Notes under the pieces: generated by a model
The model's input: only the letters and a program-made list of their open reading frames with translations
The model's database searches: none
What the model was told of the DNA's origin: nothing
Translations under genes and position numbers: made by a program
Part shown: piece after piece, positions 1 to 9,769 of the stretch
Numbering within the stretch: the first letter of the stretch is position 1
Layout: every line of letters begins with the position of its first letter
Source of the DNA: Mycoplasmatota bacterium
GTDB taxonomy: Bacteria > Bacillota_I > Bacilli_A > Haloplasmatales > Haloplasmataceae
Assembly: GCA_018394295.1 (NCBI GenBank)
Contig: CP074573.1
Span: 2,822,543 to 2,886,542 of the forward strand
DNA length: 64,000 nucleotides
Direction: 5' to 3'

Positions 1-1036
<1,036 letters not shown>

Positions 1037-1160
1037 TAATTTATTAATTAATATAATTAATTTCATTGGTTTTTTGATTCTGTACTCAAAGGTTTTAACT
1101 TGTTCGTTTATTCAACGTTCTGTTTAGTTTTCAAAGATCTACTCACAATTACGCCATATT

Positions 1161-1656
1161 ATCATATCACTTATGCGCAATTTTGTCAACTTTTTTGTTT
1201 AATTTTATTTTGTCGTTTTACCGACGACAATATAAGATTTTATCACTTGTTTCCCTCATTGTCAACAACTTTATGTATTTATTTTTTATGTTGTTTTAAC
1301 ATCGGGATTCAAGATTCTATCACTGTTTTATTATTTAGTCAACCACTTGTTTTTTCCAATTTCATTGATCTTAATTTTTGAAACAGCGAGATAGATTGTA
1401 TCACTTATATCCTATCCTGTCAACAACTTTACTCATTTATTTTCTTTGTTGTTTCAGTATCAGGATTTAAGATTCTATCACTGCTTTATAACTTAGTCAA
1501 CCACTTATTTTTTCCAATTTCATTGATCTAAATTTTTAAAACAGCGAGATAGATTGTATCACTTATATCCTATTCTGTCAACAACTATATTCATTTATTT
1601 TTTGTTGTTTTAGTATCAGGATTTAACATTTTACCACTGTATTATAATTAAATCAA
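1161..1656 (-). promoter_or_regulatory. Ladder of seven tandem promoters driving the rRNA operon
   Basis: Seven sigma-A-type promoters point at the 16S gene, each with exactly 17 bases between -35 and -10. The -35/-10 pairs (plus-strand spans) are: P1 TTGACA 1184-1189 / TATGAT 1161-1166; P2 TTGACA 1260-1265 / TAAAAT 1237-1242; P3 TTGACT 1337-1342 / TAGAAT 1314-1319; P4 TTGACA 1418-1423 / TACAAT 1395-1400; P5 TTGACT 1495-1500 / TAGAAT 1472-1477; P6 TTGACA 1576-1581 / TACAAT 1553-1558; P7 TTGATT 1651-1656 / TAAAAT 1628-1633. All carry AGTGA (AGTGG in P7) directly before the -10, which gives an extended -10 TGn. Spacing is 75 to 81 bp, so successive promoters lie on a similar helical face. Tandem rrn promoters are known in bacteria, usually two or a few; seven is many. 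Confidence 0.88.
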
Positions 1657-1675
1657 CCACTTGTTTTTTCCAATT
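1261..1675. repeat. 158-bp tandem repeat, about 2.6 copies, in the rrn promoter region
   Basis: Copies begin at 1261, 1419 and 1577, each opening with GTCAACAACT. The third copy stops near 1675. Copies one and two differ at only a scattering of bases; the third has a 2-base deletion and loses the second half. Each full unit holds two promoters of different flavour (TTGACA/TACAAT and TTGACT/TAGAAT), which suggests that a unit of about 79 bp duplicated first and then a 158-bp pair duplicated again. Confidence 0.9.
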
Positions 1676-1748
1676 TTTTAAAATGATAATAAATAACTAT
1701 ACTATCATATATTATGATAAAAATATTGAATATTATTTTGAAATTCAG

Positions 1749-1776
1749 AAAAAACACCAAGAAATTAATCTTGGTG
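1749..1776 (-). terminator. Intrinsic terminator after the cobalamin operon
   Basis: On the minus strand, CACCAAGA and TCTTGGTG form an 8-bp stem with a 6-base loop, followed directly by TTTTTT. It sits just past the stop of the adenosyltransferase gene and separates that operon from the upstream end of the rrn promoter array. Confidence 0.85.
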
Positions 1777-1783
1777 CTTAAAA

Positions 1784-2323
1784 TCAGAAGTTTAAAGTAT
1801 CTTCTTCATTACCACTTTGAATATTAATATACCTTGCTAATGTATAAAAATAATCAGACAACCGGTTTAAATATAATAAAATTAGATTATCAATCTCTTC
1901 TTTTTCATATAACGCAACAACAATTCTTTCAACACTTCTTACTTTAGCACGTACTTGATGACATAACATTGCTGTTTGATTACCTGTATAATAAATAAAA
2001 TGTTTTAATTTAGGTAAATCTTGTGTTATACAATCTATTTCTTTTTCTAATTTATCTATGCTTTTTTCTTTAATACCAAAGTTATATTGATTATTTACAT
2101 CAGCTATCATTGAGGTTATCATAAATAGATTTTTATATACTTCTTTTAAATCCTGATATAATTTTACTTCCTCTTTATCCTTTATATCTTCAATCAGAAA
2201 AGCTAACATCACCATTAATTCATCAATTTGTCCATTCACTTCTATACGAAGATTCGTTTTAGTAACTCTTTCATTTAATAAAGACGTCTTACCACTATCT
2301 CCATTTTTTGTATAAATTTTCAT
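1784..2323 (-). CDS. ATP:cob(I)alamin adenosyltransferase, PduO/MMAB type
   Basis: A 179-residue protein that would transfer the adenosyl group of ATP to cob(I)alamin to make coenzyme B12. The N-terminal ATP-binding motif YTKNGDSGKTSLL matches the family pattern YTRTGDKGxTxL. Near the C-terminus VRSVERIV and LNRLSDYFYTLAR match the helices that carry the conserved Arg/Glu and Asn/Asp residues. The length is usual for the family. I chose the ATG at 2323 because a GGAGG lies just before it; an in-frame ATG 12 bases upstream overlaps that RBS. It is the last gene of a B12-riboswitch operon, which fits salvage of imported cobalamin. Family assignment is strong; the exact symbol varies between organisms. 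Confidence 0.93.
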   Translation of the reverse strand: MKIYTKNGDSGKTSLLNERVTKTNLRIEVNGQIDELMVMLAFLIEDIKDKEEVKLYQDLKEVYKNLFMITSMIADVNNQYNFGIKEKSIDKLEKEIDCITQDLPKLKHFIYYTGNQTAMLCHQVRAKVRSVERIVVALYEKEEIDNLILLYLNRLSDYFYTLARYINIQSGNEEDTLNF

Positions 2324-2334
2324 TATAACCTCCA

Positions 2335-2826
2335 TTATTTATAGTATTGGTTTAATAATGTTTTCAATTTATTATAACCTATTTCTCCAAATAACAACAT
2401 GAAAATATAATTACCTATTAAATGAGGGACATCATATCTTAATCCATTAATATAATAAGTTAACGCGAAGGTATAATCTGTTAATAAAAAAATCGGAATG
2501 GTACATAAAAGTCCAAACAATAAACCTAATAGTCCAGAATAAATAGCCCATAGGATAAAATTTTCTTTAAATAATTTTTTCAACAATGCGGTTAACAAAA
2601 CAATTATTACCCATATATAAAATTGTTCGGATATTCCCCATACAATAATTTCTAATATCGTATAAACAAAAGCAATAATTATCGCATCTTTTAATCCATA
2701 AACTAATGTAAAGATAATTAACAAATATGTGACTAATTCAATATTAGGTATAAAGAATAGGGCAATTTTAAATACAAAAACAAGTGTTGAACTCATTGCT
2801 AAAATAACAAGTTTTTTTGTTGTCAT
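2335..2826 (-). CDS. ECF-type transporter substrate-binding (S) subunit, probably for cobalamin
   Basis: A 163-residue, very hydrophobic protein with about five or six membrane segments and a short basic N-terminus (MTTKKLVILAMSS), the usual layout of ECF S components. The substrate is inferred from context: it lies between a DUF4430 protein and a cobalamin adenosyltransferase under a B12 riboswitch. It would need shared EcfA/EcfA'/EcfT energising subunits, which are not in this window. A cobalamin precursor is a possible alternative substrate. Confidence 0.75.
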   Translation of the reverse strand: MTTKKLVILAMSSTLVFVFKIALFFIPNIELVTYLLIIFTLVYGLKDAIIIAFVYTILEIIVWGISEQFYIWVIIVLLTALLKKLFKENFILWAIYSGLLGLLFGLLCTIPIFLLTDYTFALTYYINGLRYDVPHLIGNYIFMLLFGEIGYNKLKTLLNQYYK

Positions 2827-2838
2827 AGGTACATCACA

Positions 2839-3255
2839 TTACCAACCAGTTTTTAATTCAAAAACAATAACATCTTTATCGTATATATTTAGATCATCTA
2901 TACCAACAGCAGCTCCCTCGCCATTCACTTCAATAAACCACCATTGTTGTTTCTCAGAATCTACTGTAATTCCTGCGGCAGTAGTTACAAAATGTCCATA
3001 TTGACTTTCATCTGCTTCAATAATACCTTCATCTTTAATTGCGTCCCATAAAAGTTCTTCTTCTGTTTTAATTTCTTTTTCTAATTTAACCTCATCATCA
3101 ACAATAACTTTAACTGTTATCATCATTCCATTATCAGTAGTCGTTACATCTTTACGACTATTTTGAGAATTATACACCCATATTAATGCTACAGCGATTA
3201 ACACCATAACTACACTAGATAAAATACCATAAAATAATTTTTTGTTTTTAAACAT
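2839..3255 (-). CDS. DUF4430 (transcobalamin-like) membrane-anchored protein
   Basis: A 138-residue protein with one N-terminal membrane segment (about residues 6-26, LFYGILSSVVMVLIAVALIW) and an extracytoplasmic domain of about 110 residues. The domain resembles DUF4430, which is related to the beta domain of transcobalamin and intrinsic factor; the stretch ending WWFIEVNGEGAAVGIDD is typical. I start it at 3255, where GGAGG precedes the ATG. It is the first gene after the B12 riboswitch and its terminator and is followed by an ECF S component, so a role in capturing corrinoids outside the membrane is likely. There is no lipobox; the anchor is a transmembrane helix. Confidence 0.8.
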   Translation of the reverse strand: MFKNKKLFYGILSSVVMVLIAVALIWVYNSQNSRKDVTTTDNGMMITVKVIVDDEVKLEKEIKTEEELLWDAIKDEGIIEADESQYGHFVTTAAGITVDSEKQQWWFIEVNGEGAAVGIDDLNIYDKDVIVFELKTGW

Positions 3256-3303
3256 ATCTTTTCCTCCTATAAATTTAATAGACAAATAGCCCAGGATATA
3301 AAT

Positions 3304-3331
3304 AAAACCTCATTCAAAACAGAATGAGGTT
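3304..3331 (-). terminator. Riboswitch-controlled terminator upstream of the DUF4430 gene
   Basis: On the minus strand AACCTCATTC pairs with GAATGAGGTT around a 6-base loop, followed by a T-rich stretch. It lies between the B12 aptamer and the first gene, so it is the likely expression platform for transcription attenuation. Confidence 0.85.
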
Positions 3332-3409
3332 GTCGTTTATGATATGCAAAACAAAAAATATTGCTTATCATTCACTTTTCCCATTCCCAGGAGAAATTGT
3401 AGAATTTGA

Positions 3410-3562
3410 CAATTAGGTAGGTCTACTGGCTTATAAATCATCCTACTTGAGATTCCTTCCCGCTTTCACAGTGGATTACTATCTCTTTCGTCCTCACATA
3501 CAGTTGCTGGGACAGCTCAGGTTTATCCTGATTCCCTATTAAGCTTATAATAGCGCCTAAAT
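3410..3562 (-). promoter_or_regulatory. Cobalamin (B12) riboswitch
   Basis: The minus strand contains the B12-box AGCCAGTAGACCTACCT (complement of 3415-3431), very close to the consensus. Upstream are the expected GGGAATCAGG, the CCCAGCAACTGT segment and GCGGGAAGG blocks of the aptamer core. It precedes a terminator and the DUF4430/ECF/adenosyltransferase operon, so high adenosylcobalamin would be expected to shut down B12 uptake. Confidence 0.93.
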
Positions 3563-3642
3563 ATCATATTTACTTTTTGTCTACAAAATCATTATAATTG
3601 TTTATATATTAATTATCAACACTTTTCTTTACTTTTCTATAC

Positions 3643-5652
3643 TTAGTGAAGTTGTGATTCATACATCTCAAAATACTTCCCTTTTAAAGACATTAACGCT
3701 TCATGATTACCTCTTTCAACAATACTTCCTTTTTCTAACACAATAATCTGATCAGCATCTTTAATTGTAGAAAGACGGTGTGCAATAATGAAAGTTGTAC
3801 GATTTTTCTTAACCACTTCTAATGCCTTTTGAATTAACTGTTCTGTTTCTGTATCAATATTTGCGGTTGCTTCATCAAGAACTAATACAGCCGGATTATA
3901 TATCATTGCTCTCGCAAAAGAGATTAATTGTCTTTCACCTGTTGAGAAGTTTGAACCCATATCTAACACAGGATCATGAATTCCTTTAGAAAATTTCTTA
4001 ATAAAACGCTCAGCTCCTATTTTTATTAAGGCGTCCTCAATTATTTCATCTGTAACCAATTCATTATTTAAACTGATATTTGAAGCGATTGTTCCAGTGA
4101 ATAGCACAGGATCTTGTAATACAATCCCTACATGTTTTCGATAAGCTTGTTTAGAATATTTTCTAATATCAACATCATCGATAAGGATTTCTCCTTCAAC
4201 ATAATCATAGAAACGAAGCATTACATTCATCATTGAACTTTTCCCACTACCAGTATGTCCAACTAAAGCAATCGTCTGCCCTGAGTTAACTTTTAAATTA
4301 ATATCTTTTAAAATATAATTATCTTTTTCATAAGCAAAATATAAATGTTTAAATTCAATATTTCCTTTAAATCGTTCTACTTCATCATCATATAAGGCAA
4401 TTTCATCTTGATCTAGTAAATAAAATACACGATCACATGAGACTAAAGATTGTTCAAACACATCAATGTTTCCAAAAATTTGATTGATAGGGTTAATTAA
4501 CTTATTCATATAATCGATAAATGCATAAATAACACCAACTTCAACAACCGTCTGGATCCCAAGAGCTCCCCATCCAAAATATAAGAGAATTGCCCCATAT
4601 ATTAATCTTTGCAAAGATCTTACTAAGTTACCAGATAAAGTCGCATTTAACGTCAACATTCTATTTCTATATTCTAAATAACGTTTATTATGTGATTGGA
4701 ATTCCTCATAACTTAAATCTTCACGATTAAACGCTTGAATAACTTCCATACCTTTTATAGACTGATTTAAATAAGCGTTTATTTCTGAATTTTCACTTCT
4801 AATCACTTGATTATTTTTTTTAGCCCCTTTTCTATATAACTTACCCCAGATTAAAAGAATCGGTAATAAAATTAAACTATATCCTGCTAACTGCATATTT
4901 AAAATAAACAAACTAATATAAATTCCTACAAAATATACAATAGCACTTATAAATACAATTAGAGTTCTTGAAAATAAGTTGATAATCGTTTGTGTATCAT
5001 TTGTGACTCTTGCGACTACTTTACCAGCTGGAATTTTATCAAAATAGGAAATATGTAATTTTTGAATCTTTTCAAAAGCATCTTTTCTAATATCATAAGT
5101 TACTTTATTTCCTAACCTAAAGAAGCTTAAACGATATAAATAGGTTATAATCATCACAATGAAATTTAAAATAACATTGATTATAACAAGTACAATAATA
5201 GGATAAACGGCAGGTTGATAAAAATTTAATACTTCATTTGAACCTAATAAATCAACATCATATCGATGCTCTATATTATTAACATCAGTAACAACCAACT
5301 GGTTATTACTTATTTTTTTAGAACCCTTTACCACATATTCATCAATAAAATAAAATTTATTATTAATCAAATATACTCTAACCTCATTATCTGTAGAAAT
5401 CCATTTATCTTTATTATCCTTTATGTTTCTACTTTGTGCATAATACTTTCCCTCATATTCAACAGGGTTTTCCACAGTTTTATCCACAACATACCAAGGT
5501 TTCTCCACACCTATTAAATAGTCATCAATAATCGTTTTATAAATAAAAGGAAAAATCAATTCAATACTGATTGCTATTATGAGCGATATGAGTGATAGGA
5601 AAACTAATTTTCTATATTTATTTGTATATTTCCATATTCTTAAAAATCTCAT
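3643..5652 (-). CDS. ABC exporter half-transporter, BmrD/YheH-like
   Basis: A 669-residue half-transporter with six membrane segments and a C-terminal ATPase. Walker A is GHTGSGKSS, Walker B is VLVLDEAT with the catalytic Glu intact, and the signature is degenerate (STGERQ instead of LSGGQ). Between the first and second membrane helices there is an extra hydrophilic stretch of about 110 residues (roughly 45-150). BmrD of Bacillus subtilis has an extracytoplasmic domain in the same place and a similar length (673 residues). Its start overlaps the stop of the partner gene by four bases (ATGA), so the two are translationally coupled. Likely role: the half of a heterodimeric multidrug or lipid exporter carrying the canonical catalytic glutamate. 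The substrate is unknown. Confidence 0.88.
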   Translation of the reverse strand: MRFLRIWKYTNKYRKLVFLSLISLIIAISIELIFPFIYKTIIDDYLIGVEKPWYVVDKTVENPVEYEGKYYAQSRNIKDNKDKWISTDNEVRVYLINNKFYFIDEYVVKGSKKISNNQLVVTDVNNIEHRYDVDLLGSNEVLNFYQPAVYPIIVLVIINVILNFIVMIITYLYRLSFFRLGNKVTYDIRKDAFEKIQKLHISYFDKIPAGKVVARVTNDTQTIINLFSRTLIVFISAIVYFVGIYISLFILNMQLAGYSLILLPILLIWGKLYRKGAKKNNQVIRSENSEINAYLNQSIKGMEVIQAFNREDLSYEEFQSHNKRYLEYRNRMLTLNATLSGNLVRSLQRLIYGAILLYFGWGALGIQTVVEVGVIYAFIDYMNKLINPINQIFGNIDVFEQSLVSCDRVFYLLDQDEIALYDDEVERFKGNIEFKHLYFAYEKDNYILKDINLKVNSGQTIALVGHTGSGKSSMMNVMLRFYDYVEGEILIDDVDIRKYSKQAYRKHVGIVLQDPVLFTGTIASNISLNNELVTDEIIEDALIKIGAERFIKKFSKGIHDPVLDMGSNFSTGERQLISFARAMIYNPAVLVLDEATANIDTETEQLIQKALEVVKKNRTTFIIAHRLSTIKDADQIIVLEKGSIVERGNHEALMSLKGKYFEMYESQLH

Positions 5653-7406
5653 TTTCTATCACCCCTGTTATTACTCAACAATTGTTGATGAACATATTGT
5701 TTACAATACCATCCATCGATCTCCATCAATTCTTGATGAGACCCACGTTCAACAATGACACCATCATTTAATACAATAATTTCATCTGCATGTTCAACAG
5801 CTGACAATCGATGAGCAACAATTATTGTTGTTTTACTCTTTCTTACCTGTCTAATATTTGATAATATATCTTTTTCTGTCGTTCCATCAACTGCAGATAA
5901 TGAATCATCTAAAATCAAGACTTCAGGATTTGTGATAAAAGCCCGTGCAATTGATAATCTTTGTTTTTGTCCACCTGAAAGCATAACTCCTTGTTCACCA
6001 ACAATCGTCTCTAAACCATCATCTAAAAAAGCGATATCTTTTCTAAATGAAGCTAAATCAATTGCTTGATTCACTTCCTCTTCTGTTGATTCTTTTTTAC
6101 CAAATGCGATATTTTTTTTAACTGTACCTGTAAATAAAATATGTTCTTGTGGAACATACCCTAAATATTGACGAATATCTTGAGATTTCATATCTTTTAT
6201 ATTAACACCATTTATTAATACATTTCCTTCTTTTAAATTATATTGTTTTAGTATTTGTCTTAATATCGTTGTTTTCCCAGAACCTGTTTTCCCTACAATA
6301 CCAAGTGTTTTTCCTTTTTCTAATTTAAAACTAATATTTTCTATCACATTATACTCACTAGTTGGATATCTGAATGTAACATTATCAAATTCAATTACGT
6401 TTAAATGCTTCCCTGCAGATATTGGATGAACCGGTTCTACTATATCTGATTTTTGTTTCAAAATACTATTAATACGATCATATGAGGCATTCCCACGACT
6501 CATAATATTCACCATATCACCTAAGGCAAACATCGGCCACCCTAACATTCCTAAATAAATAGAAAAAGAAACTAATTTACCAGGTGTAATTTCTTGATGA
6601 AATACCATATAACATCCGACACTTATCGCAATCGTATATGCTATGGTAAATGCTGTTCTAAATAAAGGATCAAATAATGCATTTACTTTAATTAATCCTA
6701 AATTTTTCTGATAAGCATTTTTAGCACTATCTTCTAAACGATTAATATCTTCTTGTTCTTGAACAAATGCCCGTACCACTCGTACACCAGTTACAGATTC
6801 TAATACCTTATTGTTCATTTCACTGAATGCATTTTGTGACTTTGTATAAGCTTTATGTATTTTATCACCTAAGATTTTGACCCCAATCACAACAAATGGT
6901 AATGGAATTAAAGATAGCAGTGTTAATTTTAAACTAATTGTATATATCATCATAAATAATATAAAAATTAAATATATAACTGAATCCACTAAAGTTAGAA
7001 CACCATACCCAGCTGTCATCGACACAGCGTTTAAATCAGTGGTTGCACGAGCCATTAAATCACCAACTACATTTCTTTCAAAAAACTTGCTATCCATTTT
7101 TAGAAGATGTCGAAAGAAGTTTTTTCTAATCGTAAACTCTAATTTAATTCCTGCGCCAAACAATAAATAAGCCCAAAAAAACGTCACTATATATCCGCCA
7201 ACAGTGATAAGCAACAAATATAGAATTAATTGTATTAAAGATTCTTGTGTGATTGTTTTGTTGATTATTTCATCGATTCCTATTTCTAATATTTTTGGAG
7301 GAAGGACACTAACAATACTCGCTATATTTAAACAAGTTATTGCTAGTAAATAGCGAACCCAATGGTCCTTTATGTACCAACCAATTTTTTTGAAAATACT
7401 AAACAT
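5649..7406 (-). CDS. ABC exporter half-transporter, BmrC/YheI-like
   Basis: A 585-residue half-transporter, the same length as B. subtilis BmrC (YheI). Six N-terminal membrane segments are followed by an ATPase with Walker A GKTGSGKTT, a canonical signature LSGGQKQR, and Walker B VLILDDSLSAVD, where the catalytic Glu is replaced by Asp. This complements the degenerate signature in the downstream partner, so the pair should have one consensus and one degenerate nucleotide site, as in other heterodimeric exporters. It is the first gene of the pair and has its own promoter at 7438-7465. I see no obvious BmrB-like leader peptide in the roughly 100 bases before it. Confidence 0.88.
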   Translation of the reverse strand: MFSIFKKIGWYIKDHWVRYLLAITCLNIASIVSVLPPKILEIGIDEIINKTITQESLIQLILYLLLITVGGYIVTFFWAYLLFGAGIKLEFTIRKNFFRHLLKMDSKFFERNVVGDLMARATTDLNAVSMTAGYGVLTLVDSVIYLIFILFMMIYTISLKLTLLSLIPLPFVVIGVKILGDKIHKAYTKSQNAFSEMNNKVLESVTGVRVVRAFVQEQEDINRLEDSAKNAYQKNLGLIKVNALFDPLFRTAFTIAYTIAISVGCYMVFHQEITPGKLVSFSIYLGMLGWPMFALGDMVNIMSRGNASYDRINSILKQKSDIVEPVHPISAGKHLNVIEFDNVTFRYPTSEYNVIENISFKLEKGKTLGIVGKTGSGKTTILRQILKQYNLKEGNVLINGVNIKDMKSQDIRQYLGYVPQEHILFTGTVKKNIAFGKKESTEEEVNQAIDLASFRKDIAFLDDGLETIVGEQGVMLSGGQKQRLSIARAFITNPEVLILDDSLSAVDGTTEKDILSNIRQVRKSKTTIIVAHRLSAVEHADEIIVLNDGVIVERGSHQELMEIDGWYCKQYVHQQLLSNNRGDRK

Positions 7407-7437
7407 ATTCTCACCTCACTTAATCACATTTAGCACT

Positions 7438-7465
7438 ATTATATAATAACAGAGTAATATATCAA
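7438..7465 (-). promoter_or_regulatory. Promoter for the ABC exporter pair
   Basis: On the minus strand TTGATA (7460-7465) and TATAAT (7438-7443) are 16 bases apart, about 30 bases upstream of the start codon at 7406. The neighbouring insertion sequence ends about 40 bases further upstream (7505), so this promoter survived the insertion but any more distant operator may not have. Confidence 0.6.
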
Positions 7466-7504
7466 TAGTTCTTGTATTATTTTTAATAAAAACTTATTTA
7501 TTTT

Positions 7505-8676
7505 CGCTAAATTCAATTTAAGTGTTGATATTTTTTTATTGTTACATCTATGATGTAATAAGTCACTTTATAATGAAATTATAAAGTGAGGTAATTAGAA
7601 TGATAAATAAAATAGATTTAATTAATGAATTAAATAAACTATCTATAAAGAATTATGAAGATGTTTTTAGTTTCATTATGTCTTTCAATAACCCTATAGA
7701 ATCTAAAAGCGATATTTGTTTGAATTGTCCACATTGTGGTTCAGTTGAGTTTGTTAAAAATGGAAAAACAAACAAAGGAATTCAAAGATACATTTGTCGC
7801 GAGTGTAATAAATCATTTTGTGATACATCTAACACTCTTCTTTATAGAAGTAGATGTACTGAAGATATATGGTTAAAATTTATTGATTGTGAAATATCAG
7901 GATTATCTTTAAAAGAAACTGCTTATTATAATAATTTAAGTATCACAACTTGTTTTTATATGCGACATAAGCTTTATAAAGCAATCAGAAACTTAAAGAT
8001 GAAAGAAACTTTATCTAGTAAAGTTGAATTAGATTGTATTTATACAAAGATAAATCTTAAAGGAACCAAACCATCAAATATGCCTAGACATAGTAAAAAG
8101 AGAGGTAATACATCTGCATATTCAGGTATATCTCATCACAAAGTATGTATTGTCGCTGCAATCGATGAAAATGATAATATGTTGCTTGAGATAGCTGGAG
8201 TTGGATCGGAATCAATGGAAAAATACACTAAATATACCGATAAATTTATGGATACAACTTTAATTATTTCTGACAGTAAACCATGTATTCAACAATTTGC
8301 GAATAATTTAGGTGTTAAGAATGATAAAGTTCCTGTGATAGCTAATAAAAAACGTTATACTACTAATCTAGGTAATAGTTTAGGTGATATTAATCAATTG
8401 GCTACCGGGATTACTAAGATTATAAAAAATAGTCATGGTGTATCTATAAGACATTTACAAGATTACTTATCATTTTACCTATATAAAAAACAATTACATT
8501 ATAGAACTAATCGAAAAGATCATGCAAATATAATGTATAACTTATTAAAATACAATCATCATTTATCTAATAAGGATACGTTAAATTTTGATTATCCAAT
8601 ATCTTTAAAAGATGCTTATTATGAATATCGATATGGGATTTTTGCATAATCATCAACACTTAAATTGAAAAGAACG
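7505..8676 (+). mobile_element. IS1595-like insertion sequence, complete, with inverted repeats and target duplication
   Basis: The element is 1172 bp long. Its 25-bp ends (7505-7529 and the complement of 8652-8676) match at 21 of 25 positions and both begin with CG; the inner 18 bases (TTCAATTTAAGTGTTGAT) are identical. It is flanked by TTTATTTT at 7497-7504 and 8677-8684, an 8-bp direct repeat and the usual target duplication length for IS1595. It carries one intact transposase. It sits upstream of the ABC exporter pair and interrupts no recognisable gene. The AT-rich duplication could be chance, but its length and position fit. Confidence 0.82.
7600..8649 (+). CDS. IS1595 family transposase (ISXO2-like)
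   Basis: A 349-residue DDE-type transposase. The N-terminus has a zinc ribbon (CPHCGS at about residue 43 and CREC at about 67), followed by a helix-turn-helix-like segment with LSLKETAYYNNLS. The central part (about residues 145-300) has the ISXO2-like catalytic fold, with LDCIYTKI containing a likely first Asp and LIISDSKP a second. A good RBS (GTGAGGT) precedes the ATG. The frame is intact, so the element may be active. Confidence 0.88.
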   Translation: MINKIDLINELNKLSIKNYEDVFSFIMSFNNPIESKSDICLNCPHCGSVEFVKNGKTNKGIQRYICRECNKSFCDTSNTLLYRSRCTEDIWLKFIDCEISGLSLKETAYYNNLSITTCFYMRHKLYKAIRNLKMKETLSSKVELDCIYTKINLKGTKPSNMPRHSKKRGNTSAYSGISHHKVCIVAAIDENDNMLLEIAGVGSESMEKYTKYTDKFMDTTLIISDSKPCIQQFANNLGVKNDKVPVIANKKRYTTNLGNSLGDINQLATGITKIIKNSHGVSIRHLQDYLSFYLYKKQLHYRTNRKDHANIMYNLLKYNHHLSNKDTLNFDYPISLKDAYYEYRYGIFA

Positions 8677-8751
8677 TTTATTTTTAATTTTTAGGAAAGT
8701 TTACCTTAGTCAACTTCTATTCAAAGCATACTTCAACTATCAATATATAAA

Positions 8752-8775
8752 AAAAGTTGTCATTACGACAACTTT
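8752..8775. terminator. Bidirectional terminator between the IS and ribU
   Basis: AAAAGTTGTC pairs with GACAACTTTT around a 4-base loop, with T-runs on both strands. It can end transcription of ribU (minus) and read-through from the IS (plus). Confidence 0.8.
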
Positions 8776-8788
8776 TTGTATCTTTTGA

Positions 8789-9391
8789 TTAATCTTCACT
8801 TAATAAATTCTTAAAATGATTATCACTAACATCTAGTTTTAAAACAATTTGTTCTAGTCTAAAACTCAGAATTATAAATGCTGTTGACAAAAACACACCT
8901 TTAATAATATTAGGTATTATTGTCGCAACCGCACCAGTATATATTAGATTATGAGTATATGGTATATTTGTATAAATAAAGTATAGTTTAAAGAAAATCA
9001 AATAATTTAATGTTGGTAATATAACAATCATAGCTATAGTTGCTACAATTGTTGGAATCAAACGAATTAAAATTTTGTTATTATTGAATATCTTCTTAGA
9101 ATATTTCATAGAAAAGTAAAACGGAAGAACATAAACCATTGAAGCTGTAAATGCAATGATTTCTTCTAATCCTACTCCTGTTTCACCACGTTTCACCAAA
9201 AAATGTAATAATGATTTTAGAAAAGCTACAATTATTCCACCTATAGGACCATAAATCACTGTTGATATAATAACCGTTAAATCACTAGCATCAACTTTAA
9301 AGACATTTGTTAATGGTATTTCAAAATACATCAAAACTGTTCCTAATGATGCTAATATTGCTAATGTAACTAGTTTCTTTGTTTTATACAT
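8789..9391 (-). CDS. ribU: Riboflavin ECF transporter S component (RibU)
   Basis: A 200-residue membrane protein with about five or six helices. The segment around residues 30-85 (VDASDLTVIIST, then GPIGGIIVAFLKSLLHF) matches RibU, in which the Asp and the Lys-(N)LLHF motif are conserved. An FMN riboswitch and terminator precede it, which supports flavin as substrate. It works with an ECF energising module not seen here. In Listeria a RibU homologue belongs to the extracellular electron transfer locus; here the candidate locus lies about 36 kb away. Confidence 0.93.
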   Translation of the reverse strand: MYKTKKLVTLAILASLGTVLMYFEIPLTNVFKVDASDLTVIISTVIYGPIGGIIVAFLKSLLHFLVKRGETGVGLEEIIAFTASMVYVLPFYFSMKYSKKIFNNNKILIRLIPTIVATIAMIVILPTLNYLIFFKLYFIYTNIPYTHNLIYTGAVATIIPNIIKGVFLSTAFIILSFRLEQIVLKLDVSDNHFKNLLSED

Positions 9392-9423
9392 AATTTTCCC
9401 TCCAAAATATATTTTTAGATAAG

Positions 9424-9455
9424 AAAAACCCCTTATATAATCTTCTAAGGGGTTT
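9424..9455 (-). terminator. FMN riboswitch terminator
   Basis: On the minus strand AAACCCCTTA pairs with TAAGGGGTTT, followed by TTCTT. It lies between the RFN aptamer and ribU. Confidence 0.88.
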
Positions 9456-9495
9456 AGTTTCAGAGGTACATTAATTGCATACTAAAACCATTAAA

Positions 9496-9612
9496 ACTTC
9501 TCCCAGCCAGACTTTACTGTCGATTACGGAATTTCACCGTACTGACTAATGATGAATCATCATTAGTGTTGTGGACTATAACCACCGGTAAGGAATTTCA
9601 CCTTGTCTCGAA
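9496..9612 (-). promoter_or_regulatory. FMN riboswitch (RFN element)
   Basis: The minus strand has both hallmark GGTGAAATTCC blocks, then TACCGGTGGTTATAGTCC and CGACAGTAAAGTCTGG, ending in GGGAGAAG. A variable hairpin (ACTAATGATG/CATCATTAGT) sits between the halves. It precedes a terminator and ribU. The stretch from 9613 to 9769 holds the riboswitch and downstream promoters but no further gene. Confidence 0.96.
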
Positions 9613-9769
9613 GATTGTATATTCGGTTATTTCTTACACTGACATTATATGATAGTTTGACGAAAAATGCAAGTTGAAAGTTTTGTTATTTATAGTATTT
9701 ACTTAAAAATTAGTCATAATTCATTATATATAATGAATAGTATATATTAACAACGAAAAGGAGGAAACT

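Noticed and set aside
1261..1675. The repeats as a CRISPR array
   Set aside because: The unit is 158 bp, nearly identical throughout with no variable spacers, and contains promoters; no cas genes nearby.
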